A stretch of DNA of 48,148 bases from Burkholderia sp. LMG 13014 (lineage in GTDB: Bacteria; Pseudomonadota; Gammaproteobacteria; Burkholderiales; Burkholderiaceae), in contig NZ_CAJNKE010000011.1 of assembly GCF_905232215.1 (NCBI RefSeq), forward strand, positions 1 through 48,148, written 5' to 3'. The notes under the pieces are model-generated. The model had not been told where the DNA came from, did not search any database, and saw only the letters and a program-made list of their open reading frames with translations. The translations under genes were made by a program, and so were the position numbers. Positions 41,507-48,148 of this stretch are shown piece after piece. How positions within the stretch are numbered: the first letter of the stretch is position 1; each line of letters begins with the position of its first letter.

Positions 41507-44500
41507 GCTCCCGTTCCATCGTGTCGATCCACGCGCTGGCGCTTTCATCGTTCTCGCCGGTTGTCTCCTGATAAATGCGACCAAGCGTGGCACGTACGGC
41601 GGGTGCCATATTCTTTCCGTCCCCGCAGACAAAGACGGTGGCACCTTGCGCAAACAGTGCGGCGATTTTCTCGCGTTCCAGCCAGACTTTGTCTTGAACG
41701 AAGCGAGCACCTTCCTCCGGGCGGTTTGAATAAGCCGGCATCACTTCGACCACACCGCATCGTGCCCATTCGTCGAGTTCGTCGCGATAGAGAAAGTCAA
41801 CGTCGGGGTCATCGATCCCGAAGAAGAGCAACGACGTGCCGACGTTCTCCCCCCGCTGTTGCTGTAATGCGCGCTCTTGCAGAAAGCCGCGGAATGGGGC
41901 GATACCGGAACCGGCGCAGATGAGAATCATCGGAAGATTGGGTTCGGCTGGTGGCCGAAAGCGTGCATTCGATGGCCTGACTGCAACGGACAAGCTGTCC
42001 CCCGTGTTGAGTCGCGCGAGATACGACGACGCCACCCCTTCATGACGACCATTGCCGGAGAGCGCTGGTGCGTCGACCACTGCTACCGTCAGCGTGACAT
42101 GGTCTGCTTTCCAAAGCGGGGAAGACGAGATCGAGTACTGGCGTGCTTTCAGCGCGGGCAGCATATCGAGGAACTTATCGAGCGACAGATCGACGGACCC
42201 GAAGCGTTCGAGCAGATCCATGACGGTTGTCCGCTTTCCCAGAATCTCGCCTTCGAAATCGTCGGCGCTCAGGCGCTCAAGCTCGACCTTCTCGGGTGGG
42301 CAACGCGTGGTAGCGGCCAGGCTGGATACTTGTGACCGAGTTGCGGGGACGGCGAGTTCAACATAGCTCGAAAACAGTTCACCGCAACCCATTGCCTGGC
42401 CGAGCGGAAGGCGTGGATTGCTTGACGTTCCTTCAATCACGACCTGAGTGTCCCAGCTCACGCGAAACCGGCGCAAGACGCGATCGACGTTGTATTTCGA
42501 GTTGCGGGGCAGAACGGCCAGGTAATCTCCCGATCGATAAGTCATCGCTTCCGGAAGTTTCAATTCAATATGCTTTTTGGAGCGGCTGCCAGCCACGCTG
42601 ATATCAACCAGTTCTCTATTGTCGACGATGGAGGCATGCGCCATGTCGCCGACATTCAGCAATTTTTCACGGGTATTTTCGGCGAACCATACTTTCAGTG
42701 CGGTATCGCCATGTTGCACAACCGACACTTCCCTTCCGGCGCTAGTTGCAAAGCGATTCCACATTTCGGTGTACCAACGGTCAAATTCACCAAAGAAGTC
42801 GCCACCGGAATCGAGTTCGCCTCTGAAGTGCACTCGCGTAGCACCGGCCTTCTCGAGCGCTTCATCGACGCGCTTGGGAATCGCCTGGTATGTCCGTGCC
42901 CATTGTTTGTTGCCGCACCCAAGAACCGAAAAATGGACGCCGTCCAGCGCACCCTCGTCCAGTGCTTCGACATACGGGACGAATGATCTGGCGTTGTCCG
43001 GCGGCTGTCCTTCGTAGGAAGCGGTGACGATCACGATTGCAGGATGTCCGTCGAGTTTCCCCGCGAAGTCGTCAAGCGGCGCGCACGTGGCGTGGAATCC
43101 ATGACGGCTCGCGTCGCCTGCAATGCGTCGTGCAAAGGACTCGGCGGAACCGGTGTTTCCCCCGAAGAGGACGAGCATATTCGACACATCTTCGCTGGCA
43201 GGGATCGACTGAACCGGAGCGACGCTGGGGCTTTGAGCGCTCGAGCGGGCGTGAGGGGCCGTATCGGGCACTTTAAGCGCACCTCGGGCCCGCGGTTTCA
43301 CGTTCACCCGGAAACCGGCTGGCTTCAGCGTAAGCGTTTCGGCGACGTCCAGCTCGTAGTCCGGATCTGCGAACGAGAAATCGAATCGCTGAAGCAGCAT
43401 GATCAGAACGAGATGGGCCTCCTGCATGGCAAAAGGGCGGCCGATACAGGCACGTGCACCATTGCCGAAGGGCTTCCATGAATTGGGAGGCAGTTGCTCC
43501 GCATTCTCCGGGGCAAATCGCTCCGGACGAAACGCCTCGACGTCCTCGCCCCAGACGCTCACATCCCGATGCAACATGGGAGTCAAGATCATGATGATGT
43601 CGTCGGGAGAAACGGCATATTTCCCGCCGAACGTTGTGTCGGCGAGCGGTTTCACTGCGAATGCCGGCGCTGTCGGCCAGATTCGCAACGTCTCCATGAG
43701 GATTTGTTCGATGTAACGAAGGCGTGCGAGATGCTCGATCCGGGGTGTCTCGCTGCCGACAACCTCGTCGACCATGTCCCGTGCTTTCTGCAGGATGTCC
43801 GGGTTTTTGAGGAGGAAATAGGTGGCAAAGGACAGGAGCCCGCTTGTCGTTTCATGTCCGGCGATGAGAAATGTAATCATCTGAAAGACGATGTTCTCAT
43901 CATCAAGTTTTTCTCCGGTCACCGGATCGATGCCGTTCAGCATTCGGTCCAACAGGTCCATCGACTCTTCGCTGTCGTGCGGGTTCTTCCGCCGGTCCTC
44001 GATCATTTTGGTCGCGAGCGACCGCATGACTTCGATGTCCGCGTCGAACTTTCGACTGCGATTGACCATCAACTTCGAAACAAGTTTTGGTCGCAACTCG
44101 CGCTTTCCGGCCTCGCTGAGGGTGTTGACCATGGCATCGACAAACGGATGCTGATCTTCACGGTAGAAGCTGTTGAAACGACAATCAAACGCACAAAGGG
44201 CAATCGTGTCGAGCGTCAGTCGAGTCATGTGATCGGACACATCGACCGGCGTCTCCGGGCCGAACCGCTCCCAATGAAGAAACATCTGGTCGGCGATGTC
44301 GACCATTTTGTCAAACATCGACCAGATACTGAGCGGGCCGAACGCCTGCATCAGCACACGATGCGCTTTGGCCCAGTTCGGTTCGTCACCGAACGCCGTA
44401 AATAACCCGTCCCCGATCGCGGGTCTGAGTTCGAGCAGCGATTGGTGTACACACTTCTGAAATCTGCTTTCATCACACACTTCATTCACGAGTGTTTGTC

Positions 44501-44666
44501 CGCTGACAACGTAGTAACCTTGGCCGAACACCTCGAACCAATAGACCGGCCCGTAAGTGCGCGCGAGATCCATCATCTTTGCAAGCGGAGACGGCCCGAG
44601 GACCTCCATCAAATGACCGATGACGGGTTTCAGGGGCGGCTGGGGGACGAGGGAGGAGGATTTCAT
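41475..44666 (-). CDS. bifunctional cytochrome P450 / NADPH-P450 reductase (CYP102A-type)
   Basis: A 1063-residue self-sufficient fusion in the layout of Bacillus P450 BM3 (about 1049). The heme domain (1-460) has AGHETTS (269-275), ETLR (325-328) and heme-ligand Cys407 in FGNGARACIG; GDGLFTAF carries a Phe at the BM3 Phe87 position. An FMN domain follows (FGGNTGSAESFARR, TASYEGQPPDNA), then FAD/NADPH domains (QYSISSSPLW, CAGSGIAPFRGF, YVADVFA). Family members hydroxylate fatty acids and related molecules subterminally with NADPH and O2. It is soluble, with no membrane anchor. It is divergent from TetR 3 and lacks the 25-bp operator. Confidence 0.95.
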   Translation of the reverse strand: MKSSSLVPQPPLKPVIGHLMEVLGPSPLAKMMDLARTYGPVYWFEVFGQGYYVVSGQTLVNEVCDESRFQKCVHQSLLELRPAIGDGLFTAFGDEPNWAKAHRVLMQAFGPLSIWSMFDKMVDIADQMFLHWERFGPETPVDVSDHMTRLTLDTIALCAFDCRFNSFYREDQHPFVDAMVNTLSEAGKRELRPKLVSKLMVNRSRKFDADIEVMRSLATKMIEDRRKNPHDSEESMDLLDRMLNGIDPVTGEKLDDENIVFQMITFLIAGHETTSGLLSFATYFLLKNPDILQKARDMVDEVVGSETPRIEHLARLRYIEQILMETLRIWPTAPAFAVKPLADTTFGGKYAVSPDDIIMILTPMLHRDVSVWGEDVEAFRPERFAPENAEQLPPNSWKPFGNGARACIGRPFAMQEAHLVLIMLLQRFDFSFADPDYELDVAETLTLKPAGFRVNVKPRARGALKVPDTAPHARSSAQSPSVAPVQSIPASEDVSNMLVLFGGNTGSAESFARRIAGDASRHGFHATCAPLDDFAGKLDGHPAIVIVTASYEGQPPDNARSFVPYVEALDEGALDGVHFSVLGCGNKQWARTYQAIPKRVDEALEKAGATRVHFRGELDSGGDFFGEFDRWYTEMWNRFATSAGREVSVVQHGDTALKVWFAENTREKLLNVGDMAHASIVDNRELVDISVAGSRSKKHIELKLPEAMTYRSGDYLAVLPRNSKYNVDRVLRRFRVSWDTQVVIEGTSSNPRLPLGQAMGCGELFSSYVELAVPATRSQVSSLAATTRCPPEKVELERLSADDFEGEILGKRTTVMDLLERFGSVDLSLDKFLDMLPALKARQYSISSSPLWKADHVTLTVAVVDAPALSGNGRHEGVASSYLARLNTGDSLSVAVRPSNARFRPPAEPNLPMILICAGSGIAPFRGFLQERALQQQRGENVGTSLLFFGIDDPDVDFLYRDELDEWARCGVVEVMPAYSNRPEEGARFVQDKVWLEREKIAALFAQGATVFVCGDGKNMAPAVRATLGRIYQETTGENDESASAWIDTMEREHGRYVADVFA

Positions 44667-44708
44667 TTCAATAGCCTTTCAGAGGTGTGTCGGCGCATCG
44701 CATCTCGA

Positions 44709-44732
44709 TCTATTGAACAAATGTAAAATAGA
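44709..44732. promoter_or_regulatory. inverted repeat in the P450 / TetR 3 intergenic region
   Basis: TCTATT (44709-44714) and AATAGA (44727-44732) flank a 12-base AT-rich centre, midway between the two divergent start codons (91 bases apart). TetR regulators usually bind such sites, so this is the likely TetR 3 operator. It differs from the 25-bp motif. Confidence 0.55.
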
Positions 44733-44757
44733 CAAAACCACGTGTCCAGAGCTTTTT

Positions 44758-45387
44758 ATGCCCCCTGATGTAAGCCCTAATCCCGCCGATCCTCGCTTTC
44801 AACGGAGTTACGACGCTCTCGTTCGCGCCGCGACCGAACTGCTCGACGAGGCGCCGCTGAACAAACTCAGCATTGCTCAACTGGTGCAGCGCGCGGGCGT
44901 CGCTCGCCCCACGTTCTATCAACACTTTTCCGATCTCCAGACTGCCGCTCAGCGGGCGGCGTTGGTGAGGCTCGACAACGCTTTCGCATTCGTCGAGGAG
45001 CAAGGCAAACTGCTGAACTCGCCGAATGCCACTTTCGTCACGTCGATGGAGGTGGAAACCGCGCTGATTCTCGAGCATCTGCATGCGCACGAGCCTTTCT
45101 ATCTGACGGTATTCAACGACGCGGCGACATCGGCGTTTTTCGATGAACTGGTGACGTTCGTCGCGGGCCGCATCCTTCCGCCCTATGAAGGTGTTCGCAC
45201 GGAAGCAGAACAGGATTGCCTGACGGTGCTTGGCGGCGGGTTGGTCTGGACGGCGGTGCACTGGCTTCGCCAGGGGGCCACGCGCGAGACGCCGAAGGCA
45301 ATGGCAAAGCGAATGGCCACGACTGCGGCGACGATCCTCGATGCTTTTGGTCTTACGCTCGGGTTCGCACAGGCGGATTCAGAGTAG
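44758..45387 (+). CDS. TetR-family regulator 3, divergent from the P450 gene
   Basis: A 209-residue TetR protein with helix-turn-helix LSIAQLVQRAGVARPTFYQH (about residues 37-56), of the YxHF type. It is not closely related to TetR 1 and TetR 2. The ATG at 44758 is chosen; the frame opens further upstream into the P450 gene but that is unlikely to be used. No strong ribosome site (AGAGCTTTTT). Divergence from a CYP102A gene mirrors the FatR/CYP102A3 and Bm3R1/BM3 arrangements in Bacillus, in which the regulator represses the P450 and responds to fatty acids; I infer the same here. Confidence 0.88.
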   Translation: MPPDVSPNPADPRFQRSYDALVRAATELLDEAPLNKLSIAQLVQRAGVARPTFYQHFSDLQTAAQRAALVRLDNAFAFVEEQGKLLNSPNATFVTSMEVETALILEHLHAHEPFYLTVFNDAATSAFFDELVTFVAGRILPPYEGVRTEAEQDCLTVLGGGLVWTAVHWLRQGATRETPKAMAKRMATTAATILDAFGLTLGFAQADSE

Positions 45388-45994
45388 CGGGAGGGGAGGC
45401 ACGGGAAGCGGGCGGGTTGATCGACATGCGCCGCTCGTGTGCCGAACCGACTTGCACGCGAACTCGCTGCGCAGGAATGGCATCTTCGGTCGTATCGCTA
45501 ACCGACAGGTATTGATCAATGCGGATGATCGTGAGTGTCAGTTGGCACGATCTTTACTTTGAAAAGTGGTTTGTACTGCTTGTTATATGCGAGTTGGCTG
45601 AGACGGCTTGTAGCACTGCGTCTACATTCTCCGCAAACGGAATGCGGTGGGGAACGCTTGCGCAGCATGCCATGGCATCACACCCACTCACACCAGCGAT
45701 CACCGATCGCCGCGTCATCGCTTCCGCTTTTTTGAGCGTACGTCGTGTTCGCACCGGCTGATAGAATCGTCCTCCAAGGGCCGGATCGCAGAGCCATGCC
45801 AGTATTGCCTCCCGGCACGCGCACCGGCCAAAGTTAAATGAAATGTGATCACTCCCCGCCGCGCCGCAAAATTTTGCACAATGGCGGCAGCGCGGCCCGT
45901 TGCCGCGATTCACCCCCGGGAACCCGGCCAGCCGGACCGGGGCCGGCCCGAACCGATACCCGACCTCGGCACCGACGTGCCGCCGCCCGCCGCC
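45388..45994. other. boundary region before the two-component system
   Basis: About 600 bases between TetR 3 and the response regulator. Base composition shifts from moderate to very high GC around 45.8-45.9 kb, which suggests the accessory segment ends here. I see no gene, tRNA or direct repeat that would mark an integration site. Confidence 0.4.
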
Positions 45995-46714
45995 ATGGAC
46001 CAACCGAAACGCATCCTGATCGTCGAGGACGATGCTGACATCGCCGACGTGCTGAGCCTGCACCTGCGCGACGAGCGCTATGAGGTCGTGCACAGCGCGG
46101 ACGGCGCCGAAGGGTTGCGCCTGCTCGAACAGGGCGGCTGGGATGCGCTGATCCTCGACCTGATGCTGCCGGGCGTCGACGGCCTCGAAATCTGCCGGCG
46201 CGCGCGTGCGATGACGCGCTACACGCCGATCATCATCACGAGCGCGCGCTCGAGCGAGGTGCACCGGATCCTCGGCCTCGAGCTCGGTGCCGACGACTAT
46301 CTGGCCAAGCCGTTCTCGGTGCTGGAGCTCGTCGCGCGCGTGAAGGCGCTGCTGCGGCGCGTCGATGCGCTCGCGCGCGATTCGCGGATCGACGCGGGCA
46401 CGCTCGACGTCGCGGGGCTGGCGATCGACCCGATCGCGCGCGAAGCGAGCGTCGACGGCACACGCATCGATCTCACGCCACGCGAATTCGACCTGCTGTA
46501 TTTCTTCGCGCGGCACCCGGGCAAGGTGTTCTCGCGAATGGATCTGCTCAATGCCGTGTGGGGTTACCAGCACGAAGGCTACGAACACACGGTCAACACC
46601 CATATCAACCGGCTGCGCGCGAAGATCGAGGCCGATCCGGCCGAGCCCGTGCGGATCCTCACCGTGTGGGGCCGCGGCTACAAGCTCGCCGCGCCGGGCC
46701 AGCGGGACGCATGA
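45995..46714 (+). CDS. OmpR-family response regulator
   Basis: A 239-residue regulator with a receiver (residues 1-120) and a winged-helix domain. The acidic pair E11/D12, phospho-acceptor Asp55 (LILDLMLPG), Ser/Thr switch (ITSA) and Lys105 (AKPF) are all present. The output domain shows LTPREFDLLYFFARHPGKVF and VNTHINRLRAKIE. The ATG at 45995 (MDQPKRILIVEDD) is the family-consistent start; the frame extends upstream to 45845 with low-complexity residues. It overlaps the kinase gene by four bases (ATGA), so the pair is translated together. Codon use differs from the island, suggesting core genome. Confidence 0.92.
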   Translation: MDQPKRILIVEDDADIADVLSLHLRDERYEVVHSADGAEGLRLLEQGGWDALILDLMLPGVDGLEICRRARAMTRYTPIIITSARSSEVHRILGLELGADDYLAKPFSVLELVARVKALLRRVDALARDSRIDAGTLDVAGLAIDPIAREASVDGTRIDLTPREFDLLYFFARHPGKVFSRMDLLNAVWGYQHEGYEHTVNTHINRLRAKIEADPAEPVRILTVWGRGYKLAAPGQRDA

Positions 46715-48148
46715 TGAAGCTCACGCTCACCCAGCGGCTGTCGCTCGTGTTCTCCGTGCTGCTGCTCGCCTGCTCGGGCGCGTCCGCGTGGCTGCAGATC
46801 CGTGCGAACGACATGCGCGAGCAGGAAGTCGTGCAGGGGCTGTCGCGCGACCTGGCCGCCAATATCGTCGACAGCGTGACCCACAGCGCACCGCTGATGG
46901 ACGCGAACGGGCTGCGCCCGGACGCCGTGCGCACGTTGTTCGGCCAGTTGATGGGCGTGAACCCGAGTGTCGAGGTCTATCTGCTCGACAACGCGGGGCG
47001 CATCAAGGGCGACGATGCGCCGCCCGGCCACGTGAAGCGCGACCGCGTCGATCTCGCGCCCGTGCAGCGCTTCATCGCGGGCGAGCCGCTGCCGATCCTC
47101 GGCGACGACCCGCGCAGCCCCGATGCGCGCAAGGTGTTCAGCGCCGCGCCGCTGCAGCGCGCGGGGCAGCCGCCGTCGGGCTACATCTACGTGGTGCTGC
47201 TCGGCGAGGCGCACGACCGGCTGGCCGCGCGCGTCGATGCGGGCAACGTGCTGCGCACGACGCTGTGGTCGATGGCGCTGGTCGCGCTGCTCGGCCTGCT
47301 CGCGGGCCTCACCGCGTTCAGCTTCATCACGCGCCCGCTGCGCCGGCTGACGGACGCGATGCGCCGCTTCGACGCGAACGGCACGCCCGACACACAGCCG
47401 CCGGTGCCGCGTTCGCGGCCGGGCCGGCGCGGCGACGACATCGTCGTGCTCGAATCCGCGTTCGCGCAGATGGCCGACCGGATCGGTGACCAGTGGCGCG
47501 CACTGACGCACCAGGACCAGCAACGGCGCGAACTGATCACGAACATCTCGCACGACCTGCGGACGCCGCTGACGTCGCTGCATGGCTACCTGGAGACGTT
47601 GTCGCTGAAGTCGGACACGCTCGCCGAGAACGAACGGCGGCGCTACCTGTCGATCGCGCTCGCGCAGAGCGCGAAGGTCGGCCGGCTCGCGCAGGCGCTG
47701 TTCGAACTCGCGCGGCTCGAATCGGGCGGCGTGCAGGCCGAGCGCGAGCCGTTCTCGCTCGTCGATCTCGTGCAGGACGTGTTCCAGAAATTCGAGCTGA
47801 CCGCGCAGGCGCGCGGTGTCGCACTGCATGCGCGGATTCCGCCGCGGGTGCCGGTCGTGTCGGCCGATCTCGGGATGATCGAGCGCGTACTGACCAACCT
47901 GCTCGACAACGCGTTGCGGCACACGCCTGCGCACGGCGAGGTCGAGGTCGCGCTGGAGCCGCGCGGCGACCGCGTGGTCGTGACCGTGGCCGATACCGGG
48001 GAAGGGATTCCGGCGGCGCGGCGCGAAGGGCTGTTCCAGCGGCCGCAGCGGCCGATGAGCGGCGGTGCGGTGACGAGCGGCGGGCTCGGGCTGCTGATCG
48101 TGCACCGGATGCTGGCGCTCAATGGCAGCAGTATCCGGCTGGTCGACC
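46711..48148 (+). CDS. sensor histidine kinase, partial (runs off the window)
   Basis: At least 479 residues without a stop codon. It has an N-terminal membrane segment (LSLVFSVLLLACSGASAWL), a periplasmic sensor domain (about 30-175), a second membrane segment (WSMALVALLGLLAGLTAFS), a HAMP domain (FITRPLRRLTDAM), the H-box with His281 (NISHDLRTPLTSL), the N-box (NLLDNALRHT), DTGEGI and GGLGLLIVHRM. The start ATG overlaps the stop of the response regulator. The partner regulator phosphorylation pathway is probably complete. Only the last few residues are missing at the window edge. The stimulus is unknown. Confidence 0.92.
   Translation, partial: MMKLTLTQRLSLVFSVLLLACSGASAWLQIRANDMREQEVVQGLSRDLAANIVDSVTHSAPLMDANGLRPDAVRTLFGQLMGVNPSVEVYLLDNAGRIKGDDAPPGHVKRDRVDLAPVQRFIAGEPLPILGDDPRSPDARKVFSAAPLQRAGQPPSGYIYVVLLGEAHDRLAARVDAGNVLRTTLWSMALVALLGLLAGLTAFSFITRPLRRLTDAMRRFDANGTPDTQPPVPRSRPGRRGDDIVVLESAFAQMADRIGDQWRALTHQDQQRRELITNISHDLRTPLTSLHGYLETLSLKSDTLAENERRRYLSIALAQSAKVGRLAQALFELARLESGGVQAEREPFSLVDLVQDVFQKFELTAQARGVALHARIPPRVPVVSADLGMIERVLTNLLDNALRHTPAHGEVEVALEPRGDRVVVTVADTGEGIPAARREGLFQRPQRPMSGGAVTSGGLGLLIVHRMLALNGSSIRLVD

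Noticed and set aside
1-48148. CRISPR arrays, tRNA and rRNA genes
   Set aside because: I looked for regularly spaced direct repeats, cloverleaf-like segments and rRNA-like sequence and saw none. The 25-bp operators are dispersed promoter elements, not an array.

Overview
The window reads as a chromosomal segment of a high-GC beta-proteobacterium. Codon use, the BktB-type thiolase and the closing OmpR/sensor-kinase pair fit Burkholderia or a close relative; this is inference, as there is no rRNA or marker gene here. About 40 kb of accessory catabolic DNA (roughly 4.7-45.4 kb), visibly less GC-extreme and with long patchy intergenic regions, lies between two higher-GC blocks.

Layout. 75-3711: crotonase, beta-ketothiolase and AMP-forming acyl-CoA ligase in one operon, followed by a frameshifted orphan gene. 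5014-12173: aldehyde dehydrogenase, iron alcohol dehydrogenase, Baeyer-Villiger-type monooxygenase, HSL-family esterase and acyl-CoA ligase. 12458-16773: a second (EthA-like) monooxygenase, a second esterase and a GMC alcohol oxidoreductase. 17381: an orphan response regulator. 18416-24940 (minus): an envelope block of YCF48-like protein, RND/MMPL transporter, DUF1302 and DUF1329 proteins. 25261-30225: a fold-IV transaminase, a second aldehyde dehydrogenase and two sister TetR regulators. 31007-36585: two imine-reductase-like enzymes, a PhyH dioxygenase, an MFS transporter and an unknown membrane protein. 37139-40483: a frameshifted class III aminotransferase, a 36-residue membrane peptide gene, an SDR remnant and a second PhyH dioxygenase. 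41475-45387: a CYP102A (P450 BM3-like) fusion with a divergent TetR gene. 45995-48148: a two-component system.

The main finding is a dyad-symmetric 25-bp DNA element occurring 13 times between 4760 and 40785, in front of most enzyme units and in front of one of the two sister TetR genes. It has core TGAC-N3-GTCA with outer TCA/TGA arms, and at most promoters it occurs as a pair 130-200 bp apart. This defines an apparent regulon joining eight transcription units, probably read by the two TetR paralogues (28411-29010 and 29596-30225), whose recognition helices are almost identical.

Functionally, nearly every step is present twice: Baeyer-Villiger monooxygenase, esterase, alcohol oxidation, aldehyde dehydrogenase, acyl-CoA ligase, transaminase, imine reductase, PhyH dioxygenase and TetR. 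I infer catabolism of a hydrophobic amine or ketone: amine-ketone interconversion by transaminases and/or imine reductases, ketone to ester by the monooxygenases, ester cleavage, oxidation to acid, CoA activation and beta-oxidation. The substrate cannot be read from the sequence. Damage is visible in several places: the aminotransferase frameshift, the SDR deletion remnant, an insertion-sequence remnant and a probable ligase C-terminal frameshift.
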